Shown in pieces: positions 1 through 12,400 of a stretch of 64,000 nucleotides of DNA (position 1 is its first letter; each line of letters starts with the position of its first letter). This stretch comes from Struthio camelus. Lineage: Eukaryota > Chordata > Aves > Struthioniformes > Struthionidae. The translations under genes and the position numbers were made by a program. Under the pieces are notes generated by a model. The model was not told where the DNA came from and ran no database searches. It saw only the letters and a list, made by a program, of their open reading frames with translations. Location of the stretch: positions 206,048,640 to 206,112,639 of the forward strand of contig NC_090942.1 of the NCBI RefSeq assembly GCF_040807025.1. The letters run 5' to 3'.

Positions 1-302
1 CATAGACCATCAGAGCACATAGACATTACTACACATCAGAGCATAGACATTACTAAGGATGTAAAGGATATAGTGATTGTGGGCAGAGGTGATAGTTTTA
101 TTTAAACCTACTGATGTGATTGGAGAAAGCGGAAGTATGTACCTTTCCTTAGGTCAGATGAAGCAACAAGCCCAGCTATTTCAGACCTGTGCTTAGCTTG
201 GTTCTTGTGTGTTTTTAGACTTGCTGAGGTTATCAGGGTCTGAATTTCATACTTGATCTTTCTCATTAGGTTAATACTCGCTCTCAATCTATTCATTTCC
301 AG
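1..302 (+). other. CWF19L2 intron (3' end only)
   Basis: The window opens inside an intron. Only the branch/polypyrimidine region before 303 is informative. No repeat was recognised. Confidence 0.8.
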
Positions 303-440
303 GTCACTACGCATATGGATAAAGAAAGAGTCAGGTATTTTCAGGATGATGATCATATGAGCCTGAAGGATTTAGTCAAAAATGAGAAGATGAGAACAGC
401 AGAGGATCAGAACACGCTATTCATGCGTATGGCATCGAAG
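303..440 (+). CDS. CWF19L2: CWF19L2 exon (first in window), 46 codons
   Basis: The acceptor is a pyrimidine-rich tract ending in TTTCCAG at 302 and the donor is AAG|GTGAGG at 441. The exon encodes residues from [13 protein letters not shown] to FMRMASK, a stretch conserved just before the CwfJ domains. The frame is phase 0 at both ends. A second AG at 268-269 would extend the same open frame by 11 codons, but its context is weaker, so 303 is preferred. Confidence 0.9.
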
Positions 441-3400
441 GTGAGGTGTGGTGTATATGGCTTTTTATTAAGCATTTTGTAATTAGAAATGTCAGGGAGG
501 ACGTGGACTCTTGGAGTACTAGGTACTTTGCTTTTGGGTGAGAATTCTGATTAAGTCTTGAATAACAATTAAGACTGTTGGAAGATGATCTTGGTAAATG
601 TTCTCAGCATGATGGAAACCTGCATGCATGTAGGAAGTATGGTGCATTCAGTTCCTTTATAGAGTTGATTGTGCTAGTCCTCTGTCAGATTTTGATGCTT
701 TTGAGATGAATGCTTATAGTGGGTTGTGCATGAGTAGGTTGCTAGTGCCCAACAAAGTATGCTTTTCCCAAATTGCGATTAATAAGAGCAGCATTTTCTT
801 AGCGTTTAGAATTCCCCTCTTCCATCTCGTAGCTACTAGAATCAATGAGATTTGAAGTAAACTACCTGAAATTCCATTAAGACATGCTGGGTAATGAGAT
901 AAATTTATGCTCACAGCCCACACGTAGATTAATACTTTATAGTTCAGTGTCTGAATCTACCTGGAAGAAGGGCCAGCGCATAGACAGATATTGCAGTGCA
1001 AAATGAATGACTAATTTCTGTCATCCAAACTGTGTAATAAAGGATGTTTTCTGAGCCTGATATGCGAGTCTGACGGAGAGGACTTTCAATAGCCAGGACA
1101 AAGTCTCTTTAGCATGCTTCGAATTCTACTTAGTTATTGGTCCACTATTTTGTGCAGCACTGAGCAGGTTTTGAAAAAGCTTTTAAGCATGGACTTAGCT
1201 TCATCGCATACTTTTTTTTTTTTCCATTTATCTAGAAGACAGACAACATCCTGGAGAGTGTCATAAAAGTGGTAGTTTTTAATCCTCCTTTCCTTATAAA
1301 ATCAGGAAAGCAATGATAGTGTTCAGCAGAAAGTAGTTAACCTGATGCTATAGACCATCTGACAGGAAGCTTTTCTGGAGAGATTACTAGAACGAAAAAG
1401 CAGTGTGGTTTATGCATCTTTTCACTGAGGTTCTTCTGGCAGAAGTTCTCAATCTTCTCTCTCACTGGCATACTCGAAACACAATGTCCTTGGAATCTAG
1501 TTAAATAAATACATGTGTTGCTGCCGGAGTAATGCTATCTGATTTCCTTCTCTGTGTCCCCCCCCATCCAAAGAAAACCCAAACAAACCAAGACCCCAGT
1601 ATAAAACTTTGTTTCCAAACCCATCTAACAGTGCAAATTCTTAACTATAATTACTTAGCATGTCTATCTATAGCATGCAAACATTTACAAGTGTGAATGA
1701 AAATGTGAGGACACAATACAACTTTATACTATCCTTATCATATGGTAATAAGCATGTACCTGATCAAGGTATAAATAGAATATTTAAGAAAGATAAATGC
1801 ATATCAAGAGGAGTAATGAATGGTTTATGTTAATACTCAATATAAATGAAGTCAGAGTTTCACAGAATCACAGAATGGTTGAAGTTGGAAGGGACCTCTG
1901 GAGATCATCTAGTCCAACCCCCCTGCTTAAGCAAGGTCGCCTAGAGCACATTGCCCAGGACCCTGTCCAGATGGCTCTTGACTATCTCCAGAGAAGTAGG
2001 CTCCACTGCCTCTCTGGGAAACCTGTTCCACTGCTCTGTCACCCTCACAGTGAAGAAGTTTTTCCTCAGGTTCAGATGGAACGTCCTGTGTTTCAGTTTT
2101 TACCTGTTGCCTCTTGTGCTGTCACTGGGCACCACGGAGAAGAGTCTGGCCCCATCCTCTTGACACTTTCCGTTCAGATGCTTATACACAGAGCCTAAGT
2201 CTCTTCCAATCCGAATCCCAGACTAAATATTTTTGCAGCCATGTTCCTGTCGGAATGTCTGAGATGTGGTGTTCAAGTCATATGTTTCCTCTTAAGTTTA
2301 GTCCCCAGCCATGAAATTTCCATTCTTAGGAACCCTGTGAGATCTAATGGAGGAAATGTTATCCACTCGTTACTTGTTTGTCAGTTTAGCCTATGTTTTA
2401 AAGTGAGGTCAAAGTGAACTCTGATTTAGCAGTCTCCGTTTGCCCATTCCTCTTTCCTAAATGTGGTTATAGTACAATCCCGTTGTAGTTGAAGGTTTTC
2501 TTTCCTTTTATTTTTGGCTTTTGTTCCTAAGAGGTTGATGTGGACTTATCTCAAATAATTCAAAATACAGCCTCTGCCGCAGCTGTTCTGTGCATGCTGC
2601 CCATTATGTCAAATTTATGATCATCTTGAAGAAGCCTAAAATGTTTCATCTTCAGTGGTGAAAAAAACCTTTTATTTAAAAAAACAAACAACCCCCTGAA
2701 CACCAGGCTTTTTGCTAGATGGAAATAACAAGTCTTAAAAAAAACTGATTCTTTCATATTTTACTGTCATGTCTAAGGAAAAAAACTGTTTGAAATAACC
2801 ATATTTCTAGTTTTTACTTTCTTCTACTTAGAAAGCAGGTTGGATTCACACTGCTACAGAAGCCTAACTTTACAAGATATCAAAAAAAAAATCAACAAAA
2901 TATTTGAAAATTTTCTTTTTGACAGATTTATAATACAAAGCGTATGTGAAGAATTAAGTTTTGTCTAGTGTTAATTTCAAATAAGCTGTCTTTAGCTCCT
3001 TCTGCCTTTGATTGTTACGAGTAGTCCAACTTTCCCAGATTCATGCTGTTACGTAATCCTTTCATTTAAATCGATAGATGCTTGTGGTGTATGTAAGAAA
3101 CCAATTTCCAGAATATTACCTCAGTCGAAATTACTTTTTATTTGTATGCAAGAATTCTGTTAAGGGAATTTTTTTTTTTTTGGATTAAATTTTACTAAAA
3201 GAAAGTGAGGATGAGACAGGTTAATTTTAGGGATGTTCATCAGACCATTTAAGTTTTGGTTATAAAGTTACTTTATTTAAAACTTTCTATAGAAACCTGT
3301 AACATGAATCTAAACATTTTAAGATTTTTCCTTTTTTTAAATACAGAGCTAGACTATTAATGTTGACCTTTGTTTATGGATTTAGTAAAGGGATATGCTG

Positions 3401-6400
3401 GAATGAGAGTTTTGCAAAAAAAAGAGGAATTTGCATGTTGCCTTTCCGTGGTTCCGAAGCCTGTAAAATGGCAAGTTGCTTTCAGCCCTGTCGTTTTCGC
3501 TTCCTGTGCAAACTTGCGTGTGGAGCAAGTCAGCATAAAACAAACTCATAGTGTACAAACACTTCAAAAGCTAGGCTATAAAAATAGAAAACGCTACTCC
3601 TGCTGCTGTTATGTAATAAACCTATTTCTTCGCTCACATGCTGAAGCCCTACTGGCACAGTATTTAATAGACATGATAAAACTCTTAGAAAGCTCTTGTG
3701 CACTGTTGCTTCTTACATTTTTTCTTAAAGATCTAAATGTTTGCATGGTGTGCTGTTAAAAAATTAGAAAAGAAGTGAGATAAAATCATTTTGAACACTT
3801 TCCTGTGCTCTTCGCTACAGCTCAGGGCAATGAGCAACTTCCTGTGTATATTGTATGGAAACAAAGTAAAAACTATTCCTATATGTGGAAATAAATCAAC
3901 AACAGTAAAAGCTAGATTAGAAAAGAAAACATGAAAAAAGGGGAACTGTGTGGATGCAGCCTACATTAAATGACTGTGTAAGCATTTGACATTATTTATG
4001 AATTATGTTAAAATTACAACATATGTTGTAAATGAAGCCTGTTGGAGAACTACCTTTTTATGCCTTGAAGTCATGGCCAGAAATAATTATAAAGTTAAAT
4101 GCTAATCATTTCCACTTTCAACAGACGAGTTTTGTAGTTAAAAGGTATTTTCTGTTTGACTTGTATTCCATTTCACTGAGTTGTGCATATAAAGTTTTAT
4201 CTATCCTAGTAACTAATTATAGCAGAACATACAGTTTCTTTTTAAAGTAACTAAAGCAACAGTGGTCATAATCCCTATATTGAACAGTACTCCGTTGCTG
4301 GTTATTTCTTGCTTGACTTCTGCTGCCCTGAGGTAGTCCTGATCTACCTTGCTCGTAAATGTTGTTAATAATGTTTTCTTGTTGGTGACGTTGACAGGGT
4401 TTAAAAACATTCAGTGGTGATGCTGTTAAAATCCTTTAGTACTGTTTGGAAAATGCTACCTGTATGTTGAATTAAGCATACAAATGTATATGTTTCTGAT
4501 TGTAGGAAGATTGGACTTGATTAACAACATTAATATGGTAAAATTTTGTCAGTAGTTTGACTTAAGCAAATACTATTTGAGAACAGAAAGACTGTTTCTA
4601 AAGTGATTTTGTCTTGAACAATAGGTGCTAAATGCTGACTAAATTTAAATATGATGAGATGTATTCATGTGTCACTCAGGTTTACTTTTTAAAGTAATAG
4701 TTTATTCGTCTTTTATGCAGCTTCCCAAAATATATTATGAGTACAACATTCCGCAGATATTAACTGCGTTATTTAAAATTGAAGATGTCAGTGTTGCCAT
4801 GACAATTTAAAACCAAACTGATACATTTTATACAATCTATAGACTTTTCTCACAAATTTTCCAAGCCGATGCACTTTTATTAACATATATGGAAATAACC
4901 TTAAAAATGATTGTGTTAGAAAACCGGAAAAGCAAAAGTTCAATAGTTGCGTACAAAATAGAACAAGAAAATAGATATCTAAAATATGTATGCAAAAAAG
5001 CTGAAAATAACCCACAACAGAAAAAATCAGGTATGTTTTGTTACCGTTGCGTTTCTGTTAAATTGTATTTAATAGGATTTTCTGTTTTATCTCCAAGTAT
5101 TCAGAGGGAATTTAAAGAAAAAATGTCCATTCGAGGTGTACTATGTAAGACTAATCCACTGTTGATTGAGAGTATTGTCTCTTGCGGTTTATTTTCAGTA
5201 TAACAGTGATATTAAATTCTTGAATAGGGCTTTCTTTCCAAAGGGTGTACCCAAAGGGCATGTTCACGTCAGCAGAGGGAGAGACGAGAGACAGCAGGTA
5301 GCCCAGTTCCAATTGGATGTGTCAGTGGCTGGCAGCGTATAAGGCTCTAAGGGTTCTACTGCGGAATGAAAAACACGGGATCAATATAAAATTAAACTAC
5401 GATATGCAGTTCCCGGTGACCTGGATGTATGTTGGCAGAAAAATGAGGCTGATCCTGGAGCGTGCCTAGCACAGATCTAGAAGAGGTACTTTCAGAGAGA
5501 GTCCCCTGCCAGTCAGAATGAAACAAGATCTCAAATTTGCAAACAGCAGGAGGACTAATATTGTTTGGAGACCTCATTTAGCTCAGGAAAGACGCTTTTC
5601 TTCCGTTTTGCATGAATTTATTCATGTTACAAAATGAATGGTATATTATGCAATTATTCATGTAATATATCCATATTATTCACGTTAATTATCACGTTAA
5701 AAGATTTTATCAGCGAATACAGTGTTGTAGTTTTTTCCTCTCTCATATCATTCTCTTCTATGTATAGCCAGATGCTGATCTTTGAATTCCTGTGCTGGAT
5801 GTGTAGAGATCTCTGTCCCTTTTTGGGATTTCTGCCACATTTGTACCGTATCAGAGCGGTCCAAATGACAGCCCAAAGAATCATTTCTGTTCAACTCCTG
5901 AAAGAGCTTTGGATGCCTCCCCAACCACTGTTTAAGGGTTTGAGAGTTGTGGGCCTTTGTTGGCCAAGGAAAGCAGAACTGTGCTGCTACCTCTGTTGGT
6001 TAAATCAAAATTGCATATGGGTTATGGACAATGGATCTCCCTCATGTGTGTGGTAGAAATTTCATGGTTGCACAATCATGCCACGAGGTGTAGGAGGCTA
6101 TGTCATTTTGCCTGGTTCTGAGAGTACTGAAGCTGCCTGTGTGTTCTCTCTGGTAAATCCATGCTTGCAAAAAGAGAAGGAAAACTGGGGAAAATAGAGG
6201 GCATATATGAAGAATGAACATGGCAGATAAACTCAGAGCAAAAGAGTGAAGGGGAAAAAGAAAACCAAGACTGTAAGGATGATCCATCTTCAATGAGACA
6301 GTTTAGTTCAACTCTTGGTTTTGGTCAGTGTCTGGTAGAAACAGGGACTTTAGGTGCCTTGTCTTTAATGCTTGAATTTCTTGTATTAACTTCGAGTGGT

Positions 6401-9400
6401 TGAGTTAACTTTTTTAGTACATCCTAATTTAAAGCTGGTATATGAAAGAGCCTGCCTGCTTCTTTCCCTGTGCAACACCTGAAATGCCGTGGGCGCAGAA
6501 TCAAGCAGCAGCGAGGGAGCTAAATTCACAACTTTTAGAATGCATCAACTTTCCCATGTAACAGGTGTGATACTTTAGCTGATGCAGCATAGCAGATTTC
6601 CAGCAAGTCTTAATATATGGAGCATAATTCTTTCCGTATATATGTACTAGTTCTGACTATGCTCTGTGTGAAATAAGTTTTTAAATGATTACTCACTTCC
6701 CTTTCCAGCATTTTGGAGAGCACTCTCCTGTTCTTTCAATGACTGTGTAACTTGTTTGGAGAGACTTGGTCATAACCAAATAATGCAATTGGCATAACAC
6801 TGGAAACCTTATATGTAAAAGCAAGGATATAAATGTTAGGAAAGAGAATTCCTATTTCTTCCAGCGTGAGTTATCAAAAAGGCCAATATTTAGAACAGTA
6901 AATGAAGAGAATGAAGAGTACCACCTAATCTGCCTTGCTAGCAGCTATGGTTTATTGCATTTCAGTGCTGACACATTGGTTTGTGGCATTTAGAATATGT
7001 AAAGGAAAATCGTTTGAGCAATTATGCCCTTAAAAAGGATGACTTTTTTTTCCAGTGCTACAGGCAAAGAATGTGCTAATAATGTTCATTGCTAGTCTTC
7101 CAATATTGCAAACTGTGTTATTGCCTTATTTTTAAAAGACAGGAGAGGTGTTGCTGAAAGTATTTGTCATCTTATATTTGTAGTTTGTTTTATTTTAGTA
7201 GAATACACATTTCTTGCTAAATGATATTTTTGTCTGGCTCTAGGTTTTTGAAATTATTGAGCTATTTCGAGGCATGCTGCAGGGACACTGGGGTAATAGG
7301 GAGTTGCAAAGAAATGCTTGCCCTTTTTTGCTGATAGTTATTTTTAGAGGTGAAGATGCATCCCATTTTAATGCTCTTTTAAAGTCATCTAAAGAATGTG
7401 ATAAAACACAGAAGCTTTTACTTCGGTAGTAGCAAAGTGGCATCATTCTAGTTGGTGTTTCTTTACTGGAGCTCTTGTTTTACCCTTCTTAGTCTATTAT
7501 GAGAGACAAGCAGAGGTTTGTTTTGTTGTTGTTGTTGTTTTTTTTTTTTTTTTTACACCCAAACCACTAAATGTTGTTTCTGCAACCCAAGAATCTCTTG
7601 TTTAATTTAAATACAGAATTACAGAATTGTACTAAAACAGAACAAGAACAGAGTTAAATTATTAAACTGTTTATTTTAGTCTGCAGTGGCTTCCAGTGGG
7701 AAATGCATGCAAGCAGTTAAATGTGTTATAGCGAAATAAATGGTATCAGAGAGGCTAATATTCAGTTGTTTGGCAATGGAAGTACTGAGCATATTCATAA
7801 AAAGCTATTGGTCTATGTGAGAGTATTGCAGTATTCAGGGAAATTAAGAACTGTTGTCTAATTTTGTGGGTGAAAGTTGCTTATCTGCCCTGCAGAATTA
7901 AATCTTAATTTGTTTTTTAAATCAGGTTATCTAAACAAACTGTTCCTGGGATACTCGGAAGATTTTCTTGTATTTGGAGACTTTGTTTCAATAACAACAG
8001 ATATCAGTTGGATTAAATATTACAGCTATCTTAAATAATGGCTAGCTCTGAACATATCAGGAAGGGAGACCCCTCCAAAGAGCATATGTGCTTTCAATTT
8101 ATAAGAAAACTGAATGAAACAGTCACATGATATGGAGTAAGTCCTGTATATAAATATACCCAAAATAGCCGAGAAACTCCTTCTTGGAAAAGAAGGCTCT
8201 TTGATCAGACTTCAGCAAGTAATAACTCTGTATTGACACCAAAGCTCTGATTATTTTGCTCTGAATCTTTAAAAATTTCCCTTTAGGTTTAGGAGCCGTG
8301 TGTACTCAGAGGAAGGAGACAGTTAGGAAATTGACGAGAAACTAAATTTATTTTTATACTGCGATGTTAGTAATTTATTTCATATTTTAAATGTAAAGAC
8401 TGTCAGTTGCAAAACTGTTCGTTTTGTGAGGAAATACAACCTTGTTGTCTTTGTGGGCAGAACGTCAGCTTCAGCTGCAGTATGTGGTGAATATTATTTT
8501 CATTCACCAGGTACTGCAGCTGAAGCTGACATTCTTCATCTCTGATCATGATTTTTTTTTTTTAAATGCACTTTTTAATGCGGGAAGTTTCACGTCCTGC
8601 GAAGGAATGGCAAGGCAGATGTACAGGTCTTAAGTTACTCCCTCAACAGATATTTATAACGATTTCAAGAAAACTTTCAGGAGGATCTTTTCGTATGTTG
8701 GTGAAGACTTTTATAATTCAGTCACAAAGTAATCCATCTACTGAGTACAATCCTTTCAGTTAACATTAGTCCTTTGTTAGAGCTACCCCCGTCAGTGTTC
8801 TGAAACATTTTACGATTTGCTGTGAAGACGCTTTTGCCATTTTCTTAGCAATTCTTGGAGCCAAACTACAGTTGCATAAATCTGCCAAGACTATAAAGGT
8901 CCAGCACCTCTAATATCAAGAAATCTCTATGGTGTATTGTCTTTTTCTTGTCATTTTGATAAGGAAATTACTGAAATGATTCAAAGTAAAATTACAGTCG
9001 AGTATAGCATAGAAATATTGCAGCACTAGAACTTCACTTTAAAAAAAAAAAAAATTCTTTGGAATACTTTTTACTTCAGATATCTATGTTGACTGTTTAG
9101 GGTATTTAATGGCACACAATTTTTAAAGTTGTGTGGAGCAACCAAAGCAGAAAGTAGAGAAGTACTTTCTAAGGTTCTTCAAAAAATTAATCTTTGCAGT
9201 CAAGACGTGCTAAGTCTTGATTTAGGCAGGATTTAGGCAAGATGACTTTAAGTTCCATTGTCATCAGGGAAGACTAGTATAAAGACTAATGCTATATTTA
9301 AACAAAAAAACCCAGAAAACCTCTGAGTGATGGAGCTTAGTCAAGTTTTCTTATATGGATTTTAGCCCCATAACCTATGTATTCTTCTCTCCTTTCTTTT

Positions 9401-12400
9401 CATTCACTTTTTCTTGCTGCTGCTTTTGTAATTCCACCTTCTTATCATATGCCTTATGACCTCCAATCACCTTTAGTATCTCCAGTTCCTACCTGTGGAC
9501 GTCATCTCTCTTAAATGCTGTGTAGTTGAGAAATATCTGGTTTATGTTGGTTCCTGTAAAATACCACCAACTTTCAGGCATACATTTGTAAGAGATTCAG
9601 TATTTTCAGAGCTTCCTTTTGTACATGGGGCATTTAACTAAAGCTCATTTAACTGAGCAAACAAAAAAACCTCTAATACAATATGCCTTGTTTCTGATTA
9701 TGTGTATACAAGAGTATGTATTGTGAAAGTACTTTATTAGGTGGATTGGTTATCTAGAGAATCCGCATCTTGCAATAGTTGCATTCAAGGAAGACTAAAT
9801 ATTGAAAATGCCTATCTTTTTGCCCAAAATGAGCTTAGTACTGTTCACTTGGAAAGAACAATTGTGGGCATGTTTTCACAGAGTATGAACATGAGGTGCA
9901 ACGTCACGGTCTAGTTATTTCACAGCAGATAACTGCTATGGACACTGATAGTCATAATAGGAAAGAAAAAGGAGGAGGGGAAAGACTAAAATAAAATGTA
10001 TGATAAACTATAATGAGAATATTTTCTTATTCAACCTAAAAAACCCCTGTATCTATTTAAAGCTGAAGCTAACATCGAAATATATAGTCCTGGAAGGAAC
10101 CTTACCTTGGGGTGGAATGTAGTAATATACTTTGCTCACTACTGTCACACATCTATACTTTTAATACCTGTGCTGTCTAAGATTTTAAATGACTGTTGTT
10201 AAGACATGTACCTCATAGTTACGCGTCTGGCAGGTGGCATGTGGAAAGAAGTAATGGTACTGTTACATACTTTACACTTCTGTCAGGGAAGAGTACTAGA
10301 AAGAGCTAAGTAATTCTTCATGCCTATGTGTATATACACATGCAATTTTCCTCTGTATCTTTTCAGCTTATGGAAAAAACTGACAGAGAGTATTACACTC
10401 TGGATGACATGTTTGTTTCCCAAGCAGCAAAAGGAGAGCGTAGTGGGGAAGAGGACGAAAGACAAAGAAGAAAAGCAATACATGAGCACCAGCAGCTTGC
10501 TGCATACATGGAAAAGTGTCCATATTGCTTTGATAGTAGTGAACTTTCTAAACATCTTATTATTGCAATTGGCACCAAGGTAAGAAAATGGTACTTCAGC
10601 ACAAAAATAAAAATAAAAAAGAAATGAAGGAAGGCAGTGTTAATGCTAAAGTGCCTATGATTATAAATAAAATCACTTCTTTGAAATGATGTATTGTAAG
10701 GAGGAAGAAGGTAAGAGGCAGTCAGTTCATTTCAGGAATTCCTAAAGGGTGAGGGAGAAAAAGATATGACTCTGCCATGAGCGATAAAGTTGATCTTTGA
10801 TATTAGAACTTTGGATTTGTGGAAGGCGTAGAAGCAATGATGAAAGATCTGAGCGCAGAAATTGGTGTGTAGGTGGATCTGTGGAAAACTAAAATCGCAC
10901 TGTACAGGAGGAAATTTAAACTCGTTAAGAAACGTACCTCAGTGACACCAAAGAGAGCAAAGTGGAGAGTTCAATTTTTAAGTACAAAGTTCTTTGAAAG
11001 GGGCAGTGTTTTGTACAGGGAACCTGCTTATTTCTCTTAGTCCTTTTAAAATATATATACATATTTGAATTTATAACATCTGAAATGCTTTAATACGGAC
11101 TTTTCTTTTTATCATTGTTTCTCCAGTTTTATCATTCATTTTTGATGTTTTTTACTTGATTTAAAAATATTTTATATGCAAGGGAATTAATTACATAAAT
11201 AATGCAAGTCTCTTGTAACGGACTAAACAGTCCAATTTCATTATGGTTAGGTTACTGGTTGGTCTAAAAGCCTTCCTACTGCTTTGTCGGTGGATCTGCT
11301 GTCTGGACGCTACGACTTCATTGGAGCTGCTGATGGATAGTGCCAAACGTCCACACAACGTGCTTAGGATTTTCTGTGCTCATTGGTACCTTTGGAGCTC
11401 AGGTTGCTCAGGGGCTTTACTGGATATGCTTCAGGAGTTGTTCTGTTTAGGGACCTACTCACATTTTTAATGAAGTTCTTTAGCTGTTAAAGCGTCTAGG
11501 CAAAGAACAGAAAGAAAGAAAGAAGTAGCTGACGAGTCATTTTAAAAACACTACGATTGCTACAACCTTGCTGTAATTAGATGATGATGGATTTAGTTTG
11601 ACTGTTGCTGAAATAGTGTATTAGCCGTGAAGAGATTTTTAACAGTAGAAGAACAGGCACTTCATTTTTTGTCTCCTCTTTATAGGTATATTTGTCTCTA
11701 CCAAGCAACCAATCCCTTACTGAAGGCCACTGCCTGATAGCCCCTTTACAGCACCATACTGCAGCCACTCTTTTGGACGAAGACATCTGGGAAGAAATCC
11801 AGGTCAGCAGAACAATCCTGTTTACTAAAGCTGAGAAACTGTCTCATGTTCTAACTGTTTGTTTAAAAAAAAAAAAAAAAAAAAAAGCTTCGGTAATGTA
11901 TTTGTCATACATATCTGTTTTCATAATCTCCAGCCTGGCAGCTCTTCTGTGATTCTGCTACAGTTAGAACGTTCTCACTTTATGGATGAAAATTAGTGGT
12001 CAAAAATTGAAAAAAGGTGATACAGGGTGAACATCGATGAAAATTTTCCATTATAAGGGCTAGAAAAAGTTGCCTAGGAACACTGCAGAACCTCTGCACC
12101 ACTGCAGACCATTTTTTTAAAATAAATTTTTTATTTTTCCCTAATCTGATTTTGGGTGGGATGTCAGGAGAGAGGAGAGGACTATTTCATTCTTCTTAAT
12201 GTAAGTGAGGTCTTATTTAGAGCACAGAGTCCAGTTTCCTACCATTAAAAAATGATTATTAACAGGAAGTGCGAAGCATGATGGATTAGGCTTTCCAGCT
12301 CTCCTATGAAGACATTTTTAAGGTTTTGAGTTTCCTGTTCTTTGCAAAAGGAAAACCAAGGGGGACATTTAACAGACTTCTACCTAAGAGATTGACAGTG

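Larger units (their letters stand above)
441..10366 (+). other. CWF19L2 intron, 9.9 kb
   Basis: This GT-AG, phase 0 intron holds an antisense CR1 3' fragment at 1861-2200, a GTT/T microsatellite at 7520-7554 and the hairpin at 8464-8530. The rest is AT-rich with short A and T runs, and I found no other exon or RNA gene. Confidence 0.85.

Noticed and set aside
108-356. 82-codon open frame on the - strand at the window start
   Set aside because: It overlaps the CWF19L2 exon and its intron in antisense and has no recognisable motif.
5634-6056. 140-codon + strand open frame in an intron
   Set aside because: No domain, no splice or promoter support, and a composition that fits chance in AT-rich DNA.
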